NCBI RefSeq assembly: GCF_018687075.1
Contig: NZ_CP061285.1
Coordinates: forward strand, 1,302,001-1,366,000
Reading direction: 5' to 3'
Length of the DNA stretch: 64,000 nt
From: Polynucleobacter sp. MWH-UH35A
Lineage (GTDB): Bacteria; Pseudomonadota; Gammaproteobacteria; Burkholderiales; Burkholderiaceae
Of this stretch, positions 1 through 9,300 are shown in pieces; position 1 is the first letter of the stretch; each line of letters opens with the position of its first letter. The position numbers and the translations under genes are program-made. Below the pieces are notes generated by a model. That model ran no database searches. It had not been told where the DNA came from and saw only the letters and a program-made list of their open reading frames with translations.

Positions 1-125
1 CTAGCCACTCACGGAAGTTATCTGTTTCTAAAACTTTAAACATAAAAGATTGTAGTCGATCGATTACAAGATGTCAATGGGCATATAGTTTGTCGGGTTA
101 CCCAGCAAATGTGCGTCTAGGCAAC

Positions 126-150
126 AAAAAACCACCCGAAGGTGGTTTTT
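126..150. terminator. Bidirectional intrinsic terminator
   Basis: A hairpin AACCACC-CGAA-GGTGGTT is flanked by an A run on the left and a T run on the right, so it can stop transcription on both strands. It lies 40 bp past the stop codon of the leftward amidohydrolase gene. The same stem-loop recurs at four other places in the window, always behind a leftward gene. Confidence 0.85.
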
Positions 151-190
151 CTATCTACCGAGACAGTTTCTTTGATAAAGATAGGCTCTA

Positions 191-1894
191 TTACCAGGAC
201 TGTTGCTTACCATCAATCCAAGTGGATTTCACTTTGATATTACGAATTTGATCTACTGGGGTTTTTCTAGGATTTGCAGAGAGCACTACCAAGTCAGCTT
301 GTTTTCCAACTTCCAAACTTCCCACTTTGTCATCAGAGAACATTTCATAGGCAGCATTAATAGTGACCGCACGAATAGCATCATCAACACTCACCTGCTG
401 ATCCGCACCCAACACTTTACGCGGTGGCTTTTGCCACAAACGTCCCGCACCTTCAGAAATATAGTTTAGAGGGCTCACATTGGAAACCGGAGAATCACTG
501 TGATAGGCAAAGCGTGCGCCCGCCTTTTTAAAGTCTGCAGAAGGATCGATACGATCAGCGCGCTGAGCGCCCACAATTTCATTATGAAATGCTTCACCCC
601 AATAATCGACGTGACCTATCGTGAAGCCGGGAATGACTCCCAGTTTTACTGCCTTTTTCACATGATCGGGAGTATTGATGGTGAAGTGTTCAATCCGCAA
701 GCGACGCTCTTGAGGACGGGGATTACCAGCCAGCAATTTTTCATAATTACCCAAGGTTTGGTCTAAGGCGCGATCACCATTCGCATGCACGGCGATTTGC
801 CAACCCTGATCAAAGTAAGTTTTGATTTGCTTATAAAGATCATCGGCGCCGTAATCCAAGTCACCAGTATTTTTTGTTCCTTTTGGATATGTATAAGGAT
901 CGTTTAGTGCCGCAGTAAGTCCTTGCGTAGATCCATCAGAAACATATTTCACACCCACAAATCGAAGACGGTCATCACCATCGCCTGGTTTGATTGAACT
1001 AAAGCCAGCAGGAATGGCTGGACCATATAAATAACCCCTCACCCGAATTGGCAGACCTTCGTTTGCAGTAAGTTCTTTGAAGAGCTTAAGTTCGTTCTCT
1101 AAGCCCAAAACAAAACCCACGGTGATTTCCGCGGAAGTAGTAACGCCTGCTGACGCAATCATGCGCGCAGTTTTCTTAACGCCGCCAGCCAATTGCGCTG
1201 AAGTTGGTTGAGGCATCTTTGCCATAAATGCAGAAAATGCAGGCGGCTCGAGCACTACACCGGTCAACTTCCCTTGTGAGTCCTTGAGGTACTTGCCACC
1301 ACCACCAGGATTAGGTGTGCTCTCATTCACGCCAGCCAATTCAAGAGCCTTGTGATTCACATAAGCAATATGGCCAGATTGATTGACGATAAAAATAGGT
1401 ACTGTAGTAGACACCTTATCTAATATATCGGCATTTAATTCAGCCATAAATGGTTGAGTACGGGAAGGGTCAACTCCAAAGCCTACCAACCACTGACCAG
1501 GCTGCAATGTTTTAAGGTGTGCCTTCATTTTGGCAGCCAAGGTATCTAAGGTGTCATATGGCAAAGTAAAGTTCGACAAATTTAAACCCAATACCTCACT
1601 CATTGTGGTGCCAATGATGTGAATGTGAGGCTCAACAAAACCAGGCATTAAAGTTTGGCCTTTTAGATCGATGACCTTTGTAGTGCTGCCTTGCCATTCT
1701 TTAGTAACAGCATCTTTTGTGCCAACGGCAACAATCTTGCCATTTTGAATAGCAAGCGCTTGTGCTTCTTCATTCTTTGCATTGACGGTAACTATTGGGC
1801 CGCCATAAAAAATGGTATCTGCGGTGCCAGCTGCAATTGCTGATTGGGCAATCAAGACAGCAGATGAAATCATCAGATGGTGTAAAAAGCGCAT
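191..1894 (-). CDS. Secreted YtcJ-type amidohydrolase
   Basis: A 567-residue metal-dependent hydrolase of the amidohydrolase-3 (YtcJ-like) family, normal in length. The N-terminus MRFLHHLMISSAVLIAQSAIAA is a Sec signal peptide, so the enzyme is probably periplasmic. Family marks are the N-terminal beta-sandwich strand, the metal-binding PHIH motif near residue 90 (GFVEPHIHI), the HANGDRA motif in mid-protein, the late HSDSPVS motif and the C-terminal 'GSLEVGKQADLVVL' return to the sandwich domain. Members cleave amide or carbamate-like C-N bonds, but the substrate cannot be read from sequence. It is monocistronic, with two inverted repeats in its upstream region and a strong terminator behind it. 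Two paralogues lie at 46.3-50 kb. Confidence 0.88.
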   Translation of the reverse strand: MRFLHHLMISSAVLIAQSAIAAGTADTIFYGGPIVTVNAKNEEAQALAIQNGKIVAVGTKDAVTKEWQGSTTKVIDLKGQTLMPGFVEPHIHIIGTTMSEVLGLNLSNFTLPYDTLDTLAAKMKAHLKTLQPGQWLVGFGVDPSRTQPFMAELNADILDKVSTTVPIFIVNQSGHIAYVNHKALELAGVNESTPNPGGGGKYLKDSQGKLTGVVLEPPAFSAFMAKMPQPTSAQLAGGVKKTARMIASAGVTTSAEITVGFVLGLENELKLFKELTANEGLPIRVRGYLYGPAIPAGFSSIKPGDGDDRLRFVGVKYVSDGSTQGLTAALNDPYTYPKGTKNTGDLDYGADDLYKQIKTYFDQGWQIAVHANGDRALDQTLGNYEKLLAGNPRPQERRLRIEHFTINTPDHVKKAVKLGVIPGFTIGHVDYWGEAFHNEIVGAQRADRIDPSADFKKAGARFAYHSDSPVSNVSPLNYISEGAGRLWQKPPRKVLGADQQVSVDDAIRAVTINAAYEMFSDDKVGSLEVGKQADLVVLSANPRKTPVDQIRNIKVKSTWIDGKQQSW

Positions 1895-1945
1895 TATCAG
1901 ACCTTGATATTGATGTGTTGTTAATGAGTTGAATTGAAAATTTGA

Positions 1946-1979
1946 GTAACAGAAATTGTTACATTGAAGCCTACTTCAA
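1946..1979 (-). promoter_or_regulatory. Two adjacent inverted repeats before the amidohydrolase
   Basis: GTAACA-N5-TGTTAC (1946-1962) and TTGAAG-CCTA-CTTCAA (1964-1979) are two perfect, back-to-back palindromes 52-85 bp upstream of the amidohydrolase start at 1894. They are good candidates for regulator-binding sites; no cognate regulator is recognised nearby. The rest of the 1895-2080 gap shows no gene. Confidence 0.4.
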
Positions 1980-2080
1980 TACTAATGGAATTGATTAAGC
2001 TCATCTTCGTGAACTGCAATTCCTTGGTAGGGGGTAACCCTGATAAATTAATTACCCGACAATTAACGTAACTATTTCCA

Positions 2081-2506
2081 TCATTGCGACCTATCTAAAG
2101 CCGCAACTGAACGCATTAAAGTCAAGAGCTTGGAATCACTCCCAGGCAACCCATTAAGATGTTGTTTTAAATTTGGGACATGTTTCGCAATTCGATCAGC
2201 GCCAAAGAATCGCATACCCCAACTGGGAAATGTGCGCTGATCAATCTCCCGAAAGCCTATTTCACGAATAATTACATGACGATTATCGTTTTGTATTTGC
2301 TTCCATAGACGGGAAATATCTTCCCTGGTACCCTCTAATATTTGAGCAAAATATCGATTTTCATAAAATAAAACGCCAGTAATTCCATTTGCTGTATTGA
2401 AGTTAAATGCTTTATCAAATAGCTGAATTAACTCTAAATTTGAAAAACGATTTTTAGCTCTGCTGATATAGCCAAACTCAATCAGAGATTGTTGATCTAC
2501 TAACAC
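2081..2506 (-). CDS. BLUF-domain blue-light photoreceptor
   Basis: A 141-residue short BLUF protein binding FAD. The flavin-network residues line up with AppA: Tyr13, Asn37, Gln55, Trp96 and Met98, and the family motifs GITGVLFY and FAQILEG are present. There is no attached EAL, GGDEF or cyclase domain, so output must be through protein-protein contact. The start is a GTG only 6 bp behind the stop of the ScpB-like gene, so it is the last gene of the leftward operon that begins at 6194. That context links blue-light sensing to PHB and CoA-ester metabolism, which is inference; the photoreceptor identity itself is secure. Confidence 0.9.
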   Translation of the reverse strand: MLVDQQSLIEFGYISRAKNRFSNLELIQLFDKAFNFNTANGITGVLFYENRYFAQILEGTREDISRLWKQIQNDNRHVIIREIGFREIDQRTFPSWGMRFFGADRIAKHVPNLKQHLNGLPGSDSKLLTLMRSVAALDRSQ

Positions 2507-2512
2507 AGGGCC

Positions 2513-3304
2513 CTACTTGACGGCTTGACCAAAAACTGGATCACGTCTTTCAAGGAATGCTGTTATGCCCTCACGATAATCGCTACCCATATAGACATTT
2601 TTACGTAATGACTGAAGGTGTTCAAAAACGGCGGGATTCATAACTGCTGCATCCGAGAGCATTTGGGCCTGCGCTTTTAGTACTGAATTAGCTTGAGGTG
2701 AACGTGAGGCGATGATTCTAGCCATTTGATACGTCTTTGCCTCTAACTCACCTGATACATAAAGATGATTAAGAATCCCAATTTGTAGCGCACGATCAGC
2801 ACCAATCGGATCGGCAGTTAGGAACATCTCTTTTACTACATTAAGCGGCATTCGGGACATAAAATGAAGAATGCCACTAGCGGTGTACGGAAGACCTAGC
2901 TTGGCTGGTGTGATCGCAAAAGTAGAATCATGATCTCCCATGGCGATGTCACAACTCATTATCAGATCAGTGGATGCACCCCAAACAGAACCATCGACCA
3001 TTGCTATTACCGGCGCCCTAAAAGCGCGAATAGACTTGAGTAGCACCATTACAGGATCATCAGCCGGCAAAGGATCTCGTTCAGACCTCGGCAATTCCAT
3101 TACATCATGACCTGCAGACCAAACTTTATTTTTTCTATCTGATCTAAGCACCAATACACGTACGTCTTCCTTACCAAAAACTTCCAGAGCATCATGCATC
3201 TCTTGGATTAGACACTCACTTAATGCATTTCTTTTGCTGTAGTGATTAAATCGAATAGTCGCAATCAAGTCTGCCTGTTCAATTTTGATGTACTTATAAT
3301 TCAT
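2513..3304 (-). CDS. scpB: Methylmalonyl-CoA decarboxylase-like crotonase
   Basis: A crotonase-fold protein of about 263 residues when started at the ATG at 3304 (MNYKYIKI); a longer reading frame to 3361 would overlap the preceding gene and lacks family similarity. From memory it follows E. coli ScpB (YgfG) closely: KRNALS near the N-terminus, the SAGHDV.ELP oxyanion segment, RDPL, VDGSVWGAS and the C-terminal 'SDYREGITAFLERR'. ScpB decarboxylates (R)-methylmalonyl-CoA to propionyl-CoA. No mutase or propionyl-CoA:succinate CoA-transferase gene is next to it, so a general enoyl-CoA hydratase role is the alternative. It is sixth in the seven-gene operon. Confidence 0.82.
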   Translation of the reverse strand: MNYKYIKIEQADLIATIRFNHYSKRNALSECLIQEMHDALEVFGKEDVRVLVLRSDRKNKVWSAGHDVMELPRSERDPLPADDPVMVLLKSIRAFRAPVIAMVDGSVWGASTDLIMSCDIAMGDHDSTFAITPAKLGLPYTASGILHFMSRMPLNVVKEMFLTADPIGADRALQIGILNHLYVSGELEAKTYQMARIIASRSPQANSVLKAQAQMLSDAAVMNPAVFEHLQSLRKNVYMGSDYREGITAFLERRDPVFGQAVK

Positions 3305-3318
3305 TTGGAAAATATTTT

Positions 3319-3534
3319 TTAAGCCGCAATTAAAACATCGCCTAACTCCATCTTTTCCCATAAGACGAAGGGCAGCAGATAAACCGGCTCACCAGCATCT
3401 TGCAAAATTTCTAGTGCGCCATCATTGGTTTTATTGGCTTCATATTTCCCCGGATTTAATGCAAGACTGCCCTTATCAGTGCCATCATTGCGACGCATTC
3501 TAGCGATGACATTGCGAGTGATGTAAACGACCAT
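3319..3534 (-). CDS. Small conserved protein, paralogue of the one at 13.9 kb
   Basis: A 71-residue soluble protein with a strong ribosome-binding site (AAGGAGG, 8 bp before ATG at 3534), 17 bp behind phaZ. I do not recognise a named family. It aligns over its whole length with the 72-residue protein at 13901-14119: shared are the N-terminal IT segment, a central G.Y.AN..(D/E)G..EIL block and a C-terminal (E/S)LG(D/E)..LI block. Being inside the PHB operon suggests an accessory role there, but nothing in the sequence proves one. Confidence 0.72.
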   Translation of the reverse strand: MVVYITRNVIARMRRNDGTDKGSLALNPGKYEANKTNDGALEILQDAGEPVYLLPFVLWEKMELGDVLIAA

Positions 3535-3551
3535 GATTTCCCTCCTTGAAT

Positions 3552-4769
3552 TTATAAGGCTGATTGAATGTGATTACGAACAACTGGGTAAATCTGCCCC
3601 TCCCAGCGCTTTCCATTAAATACGCCGTAATGGCCAACGCCTGCTTGCAAATGGTGTGATTTCATATAGCCAGGTAGGCCACTACAAAGATCCTGCGCAG
3701 CCAAGGTTTGACCAATACCGCAGATATCATCACGCTCACCCTCAACGGTGAGCAAAAAAGTCTTCTTGATGAGTTTGGGATTTACCAACCTTCCTTGGTA
3801 AGTTAACTTGCCTTTGGGAAGATCTCGATCCATAAAGACTTTTTGAATTGTTTCTAAGTAAAAAGGGGCTGATAGATCCATGATCGCAAAATACTCCTCA
3901 TAAAAATCATGTATGGCATCCGCCTTTTCTGTTTCACCACTAATTCGATAGTCATATAGCTTTCTGAATGACTCAGCATGACGATCAGGGTTCATACTCA
4001 TAAACGCCATAAGCTGCAGGAAGCCTGGATAAACTTTGCGACCCACGCCATCAAAAGAGCCTGGAATAACGCCAATCAATTTTTCTTCAAACCAAGTGAT
4101 CGGTTTGCTGGTGGCCAACTCATTCACCTTCGTTGGGCTCTGACTCACGTCGATTGGGCCTGCCATCAATGTCAGGCTGGCTGGCACATAAGGACTCTTC
4201 TCTTCAGACATGATGGCTATTGCCGCCAAACAAGCCACTGTAGGCTGGCACACTGCCATTAAATGAGTTTGCGGCCCAATAATTTTCAAAAAATTAATAA
4301 TGTGCTCTACATAAGAATCAAAATTAAACTCTCCGCAACTTAAAGGAATATCGCGAATATTCAACCAATCAGTAACGTAGACATCATGATCCCTCAAAAG
4401 CGTTCTGATGGTGCCTGCCAATAAAGTAGCAAAGTGCCCAGACATCGGTGCTACCAATAGAATTTTTGGCTGCTGGCTTATCCCTGGTTTTGTAAAGCGA
4501 ATCAAGTTGCAAAAATGAGTGGAGTACACCAACTCTTCTTTGACGGCATGCTCCACGCCAAAGGAATCGAGCACCGTATCAATTTTGAAATCAGGCCTTG
4601 TATGTGTAAATCCCAGTAATGCTATTTGCTCATAATGTGCTGCAAGTCGCTGCATTGGATTTAAGGCGAAATTACCAAACCAATTATTGGATACCCTTTC
4701 TGATGCTTTCGCAAATAAACGAACAGGATCATGCAAGTTTGAGAAGGTTTGATACGCCTTGTACATCAT
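3552..4769 (-). CDS. phaZ: Intracellular polyhydroxybutyrate depolymerase
   Basis: A 405-residue intracellular PHA depolymerase that mobilises stored polyhydroxybutyrate. The family signature 'APMSGHFATLL.GT.RTLLRDHDVYVTDW' is present, followed by the lipase-box-like VCQPTV with nucleophile Cys174. Candidate Asp (EGERDD) and His (GVGHYGVF) complete a Cys-Asp-His triad as in the Ralstonia PhaZ enzymes. There is no signal peptide, as expected for granule degradation. Its ATG overlaps the stop of the preceding gene (ATGA), so the two are translationally coupled. The PHB synthase genes are not in this window. Confidence 0.92.
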   Translation of the reverse strand: MMYKAYQTFSNLHDPVRLFAKASERVSNNWFGNFALNPMQRLAAHYEQIALLGFTHTRPDFKIDTVLDSFGVEHAVKEELVYSTHFCNLIRFTKPGISQQPKILLVAPMSGHFATLLAGTIRTLLRDHDVYVTDWLNIRDIPLSCGEFNFDSYVEHIINFLKIIGPQTHLMAVCQPTVACLAAIAIMSEEKSPYVPASLTLMAGPIDVSQSPTKVNELATSKPITWFEEKLIGVIPGSFDGVGRKVYPGFLQLMAFMSMNPDRHAESFRKLYDYRISGETEKADAIHDFYEEYFAIMDLSAPFYLETIQKVFMDRDLPKGKLTYQGRLVNPKLIKKTFLLTVEGERDDICGIGQTLAAQDLCSGLPGYMKSHHLQAGVGHYGVFNGKRWEGQIYPVVRNHIQSAL

Positions 4770-5104
4770 TTATATGCACCACTTTCTATATGACGTAGTG
4801 CTCGTTCAGTTGTTTTTAAAGTAGGGTCAAATATCCTGCTTAAAGAAACGTCATTTGCAATAATGGCCGCAGTTTGTGCCGCTTGAGCGGAGACAATAGA
4901 TAGGTTTATAAAACCAGCAACATTGAATATTTTAAGGAGATCCATCTCCCGATCATTGGCTGCCGACAACTCACCAGACTCAATCTTTTTATAAAGCTCA
5001 CGGTAGTACTCACGCATACCATCGAGTTCTTCAGCCAACGTTACAATGCGCTGAAATAGCACTGCAAAATCAGAAGCTAAAGGATGTTTACTTGCTACTT
5101 CCAT
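4766..5104 (-). CDS. Hypothetical helical protein coupled to phaZ
   Basis: A 112-residue protein, predicted soluble and mostly alpha-helical, with a likely helical hairpin in the first 60 residues (ELDGMREYYRELYKKIESGEL) and an alanine-rich middle. No family recognised. It overlaps the cupin gene by 10 bp and phaZ by 4 bp (ATGA), so it is translated together with PHB depolymerase. A granule-associated or PhaZ-modulating role would fit, but this is only context. Confidence 0.75.
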   Translation of the reverse strand: MEVASKHPLASDFAVLFQRIVTLAEELDGMREYYRELYKKIESGELSAANDREMDLLKIFNVAGFINLSIVSAQAAQTAAIIANDVSLSRIFDPTLKTTERALRHIESGAYK

Positions 5105-5532
5105 GGCGTCACTCCAGGCACATCTGCCGGACCATTCAATACAGGAACCGTTTCAAAATCTGCGGGACCAACAATTTCTAAGTACTCCATATCTGGCGAG
5201 TAATCAAATAGGTAGTGAGTAATTCCTGGCATCTGATGTACGACATCACCCGCTTCGACCAAAGTTACTTTGTCTTCATACATGAACTTGGCCCACCCTT
5301 TATTCATAATGACAATTTGAAACTCAGCCACGTGATAGTGCCAACCAGTGCCATCGACAGGCGGCTTATTAGCTTTTACCAAATGAGCAATCACTTTCCC
5401 TTTAGTAGCTTTAGCCACTCCTAGATCGCGGTACAGAAAGAAGTCCCTCAAGCCGCCTGGCAAAAACTGGGTATCCGCTGGCTTTACATGGGAAAAATCA
5501 GTATCACTTTTAAATTTAACTGGTGCATTCAT
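5095..5532 (-). CDS. Single-domain cupin protein
   Basis: A 145-residue cupin. The conserved barrel motif 1 appears as G.GWHYH-VAEFQIV (metal ligands His, His, Glu) and motif 2 as GDVVHQMPGITHY (final metal His). Such proteins bind a metal and act as small dioxygenases, isomerases or sensors; there is no DNA-binding domain here. It starts 2 bp after the GST stop codon and overlaps the next gene, so it is the second gene of the leftward operon. Substrate unknown. Confidence 0.82.
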   Translation of the reverse strand: MNAPVKFKSDTDFSHVKPADTQFLPGGLRDFFLYRDLGVAKATKGKVIAHLVKANKPPVDGTGWHYHVAEFQIVIMNKGWAKFMYEDKVTLVEAGDVVHQMPGITHYLFDYSPDMEYLEIVGPADFETVPVLNGPADVPGVTPWK

Positions 5533-5534
5533 GA

Positions 5535-6194
5535 TTAAAACTCCACTTCAAGTTCTTCAATATCATCGGGTTCTTCAAGGGCGCCCATCACCCATTCCTT
5601 CATCTCGGGCATCGCCATGATGTGCGCACAGTACTGCTCGCTCACCTTATCAAGCTCAACGTGATAAGTCAGGAATCTGGTTACAACCGGTGCAAACATT
5701 GCATCAGCTAAGGTAGGTTCTTTTCCAAATAGGAACGGGCCGCCATAAGTAGATAGACACTCTTGCCAAATCACCAAGATACGATTGATGTCGATTTGGG
5801 CTTTCGACCAAACTTTGAATGATGAGAATTTTGCTTTGATATTCATGGGCAATGACGCTCGGAGAGCAGAAAACCCGGAATGCATCTCACCGCATATTGA
5901 GCGGCAATATGCCCTAGCTATAGGATCCTTTGGCAAGAGATGAGCTTTAGGATTTAGCTCATTGAGGTACTCCCCAATGGCCATGGTGTCCCAAACTTTG
6001 CAGCCATCGTGATCCAAACGCGGCACCAAGATCGATGGCGAGAGCAACAATAGTTCAGCACGGTTATCCACATCATCTGGATGCACCGCAACCTCCTGAA
6101 ATGGCAACCCAGAGAGCTTGAGCATGAGCCAGCCACGCAAGGACCAGGATGAATAGTTTTTACTGCTGATCGTCAAGGTAGTTTGCTGAGACAT
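5535..6194 (-). CDS. Glutathione S-transferase family protein
   Basis: A GST-fold protein of 219 residues if started at ATG 6194 (MSQQTTLTI); the frame extends four codons to a TTG that is a less likely start. The N-terminal thioredoxin fold carries the motif SSKNYSSWSLRGWLMLKLSG, whose serines are the likely glutathione-activating residues, followed by VPRLDHDG and the DTMAIGEYL glutathione-binding segment. The C-terminal half is the helical GST domain. It is first in the seven-gene operon and divergent from the transglutaminase cluster. Reaction unknown. Confidence 0.87.
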   Translation of the reverse strand: MSQQTTLTISSKNYSSWSLRGWLMLKLSGLPFQEVAVHPDDVDNRAELLLLSPSILVPRLDHDGCKVWDTMAIGEYLNELNPKAHLLPKDPIARAYCRSICGEMHSGFSALRASLPMNIKAKFSSFKVWSKAQIDINRILVIWQECLSTYGGPFLFGKEPTLADAMFAPVVTRFLTYHVELDKVSEQYCAHIMAMPEMKEWVMGALEEPDDIEELEVEF

Positions 6195-6307
6195 ATCGAC
6201 TTTCAAAAGGAGTGCAACTACAACTTATTCCTTCTGAAACCCCTTAATTACTCTTTTCGCCCTCTTTTTGACGCTTTTTAACCAATTTTGGGCATGTCTA
6301 TATTTAT

Positions 6308-6350
6308 CGCACTAATCTTGTGCGGCGCAATAATGCACTCTTGTGGTGAA
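6308..6350. promoter_or_regulatory. Tandem NtrC-like binding sites between divergent operons
   Basis: CGCAC-N7-GTGCG (6308-6324) is a full dyad of the NtrC type, GCAC-N7-GTGC. A second, partly degenerate copy TGCAC-N7-GTGAA lies at 6334-6350, 26 bp downstream, on the same helical face range. They stand just before the ATG at 6368 and about 115-155 bp from the GST start at 6194. I found no convincing sigma-54 -24/-12 element beside them, so the mode of regulation is open. Confidence 0.5.
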
Positions 6351-6367
6351 CTCATAGACTTTGAGGT

Positions 6368-9300
6368 ATGTCGATCCATGCCGCCCTCCACCACGTTACC
6401 GAATATGACTATGACCGCTTAGTAGAGCTTGGTCCGCAAGTGGTCCGTCTTCGTCCAGCTCCCCATTGCCGGAGCCATATTCTTTCTTATTCACTCAAGG
6501 TTGAACCTGAAGGACACTTTGTTAACTGGCAACAGGATCCCTACGCGAACTATCAAGCCCGTTTAGTTTTTCCCGAGAAAGTTAAAAAATTTAAGGTAAC
6601 CGTTGACCTGGTTACCGAGATGGCGGTGTACAACCCATTTGATTTCTTTCTTGAACCTGAGGCAGAAAATTATCCATTTAGCTATAACTCCGAGCTGAAA
6701 AAGGAATTGCGTCCTTATTTAGGAAGAATGCGAAATGCAACTTTAAATAAGTATTTCAAGAAAATTGATCGGAGCGAAATGCGTACGATTGATTTCTTAG
6801 TAAAGCTGAATCAACAAATTCAACAAGATATCAATTACCTCATTAGAATGGAGCCAGGTGTTCAGACTCCCGATGAAACCTTAGATTTACGCAGCGGCTC
6901 ATGTCGTGATTCTGCCTGGTTAATGGTGAACTTATTACGCCTAAGTGGCTTAGCCGCACGCTTTGTATCAGGTTATCTTATTCAATTGAAACCTGATGTG
7001 AAGGCGCTTGATGGCCCTAGTGGTACAGAGGTAGATTTCACAGACTTACATGCATGGTGTGAAGTGTATCTGCCTGGTGCAGGCTGGATTGGTCTAGATC
7101 CTACTTCTGGTCTGTTTGCTGGTGAGGGCCACATTCCCGTAGCCTGCACCCCAGAACCTTCTGGCGCTGCTCCAATCGAAGGCGGTGTCGATAAGTGCGA
7201 AGTAGACTTTAAACACACGATGGAAGTGACTCGCATTTATGAATCTCCTCGTGTTACTAAGCCCTACACCGAGGAACAATGGAAAGCCATTGTTGAACTT
7301 GGTCACGAGGTTGATAACAAATTAGAGATCGGTGATGTGCGCCTAACAATGGGTGGCGAGCCAACCTTCGTTGCCATCGATGGTCGCGATGAACGTGAGT
7401 GGAATGTGGATGCACTCGGACCCACTAAACGGGGTTATGCAACTGATCTCGTTGAACGTCTGCGTAAGCAATATGGTGATGGCGGCTTCCTGCACTTTGG
7501 ACAAGGCAAATGGTATCCAGGCGAGCAATTACCCAGATGGGCACTGTCAATATATTGGCGGGCTGACGGTCACCCTATTTGGAAAAACCCCAAACTCTTT
7601 GCTGATGAACGTGAACCCATCATGTACACGAGCAAGGATGCCGATAAATTTATCCGCACACTATCTAAAAATTTAGGACTAGATGATCAATTTATTGAGC
7701 CTGCCTATGAGGATGTTTTCTATTACCTATGGCGCGAATCCAAGCTCCCAGTCAATGTGGATCCATTCAAATCCAACTTAGACGATGAGATGGAGCGCAC
7801 ACGCTTAAAGCGCGTCTTTACGCAAAAACTGGACTCTGTCATCGGTTATGTGTTGCCGATAGAAGCAGGCCAAGCTCAGAACTATTTTGATACCAATTGG
7901 AAAACTGGTCCATGGTTCTATCGTGATGACCGCCTTTATCTACTGCCTGGTGATTCACCCATGGGATATCGCCTGCCATTAGATTCCCTGCCTTGGACAA
8001 GCAAGGCTGACTACCCCTACATGATTGAGCAAGATCCATTTGCTCCTAGACCCCCATTACCTTCTGCAGCACCAATTATTCGCCAACAGCAAAAATTAAA
8101 TGAACGTACGGCTATAAAAGGCCAAACGATATGGAGCCAATCACAAGATACTCGATATCCACAGCGCCAAGAGTCTGCCGCATGGATCACTAGAACTGCA
8201 TTGTGTGTCGAAACCCGTGATCCCATGCGCTCAAATGGCCCGGATGCAGAGAATAAGCATGGCGGCAAGAATGGTGCGCTTTATGTATTCATGCCACCAC
8301 TAGCACGTTTAGAGGACTACCTCAATCTATTGCAAGCAGTAGAAAGCACAGCCGAAGAGTTACAGTTTCAAATTGTGATTGAGGGGTATCCGCCTCCACG
8401 TGATCCAAGACTCAAACTGTTACAGGTCACCCCTGATCCTGGCGTGATAGAAGTCAATATTCATCCGGCTCATAACTGGAATGAATTGGTGGAGCATACC
8501 GAATTTTTATATCAAGCTGCTTTTGAATCTCGCTTATCCGCTGAAAAATTCATGACCGATGGTCACCATACCGGCACAGGTGGTGGCAACCACTTTGTTA
8601 TGGGTGGAGCAACACCAGTCGATAGCCCCTTTTTACGTAGGCCGGAATTATTAGCCAGCTTAATTTTGTATTGGCACAACCACCCTAGTCTGAGCTACCT
8701 TTTTAGCGGCATGTTTATTGGTCCAACCAGCCAAGCTCCACGAGTAGATGAAGCTCGCAACGACCAGCTTTACGAACTTGAAATTGCCCTCAAAGAAATA
8801 CATGGGAACCGCAAAAAATATGGTTCTAGTATGTCTCCATGGCTAGTCGATAGGACCTTACGAAATATTTTGATTGATGTCACTGGCAACACTCATCGCA
8901 GTGAATTCTGTATTGATAAGATGTATTCCCCAGATAGTCAGACTGGTCGATTAGGCTTGCTTGAATTACGCGCCTTTGAGATGCCTCCTCATGCACACAT
9001 GAGTGTTGTCCAACAACTACTTATTCGTGCGCTGATTGCTCGCTTTTGGGATGAACCTTATCTTGCACCTGCCACTCGCTGGGGCACCGAACTACATGAT
9101 CGCTGTCTCTTGCCAACTTTTGTCAAGATGGACTTTGATGATGTCATCCAAGAGATGCAGCAATGTGGCTACAACTTCAAACCCGAATGGTTTGCGCCGC
9201 ATCTTGAGTTCCGCTTCCCATTAATTGGGCAAGTGCAAACCATGGGCACCGAGATTACTTTACGCAATGGTCTTGAACCATGGCATGTCATGGGCGAAGA

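Noticed and set aside
6295..6345. Sigma-54 promoter before the transglutaminase cluster
   Set aside because: GG and GC pairs are present but the spacing is off by one or the GC is missing; sigma-54 promoters do not tolerate this well.
6982..8268. Several 60-107-codon frames inside the large transglutaminase gene
   Set aside because: They are shadow frames in a strongly supported 1131-residue gene and show no family features.
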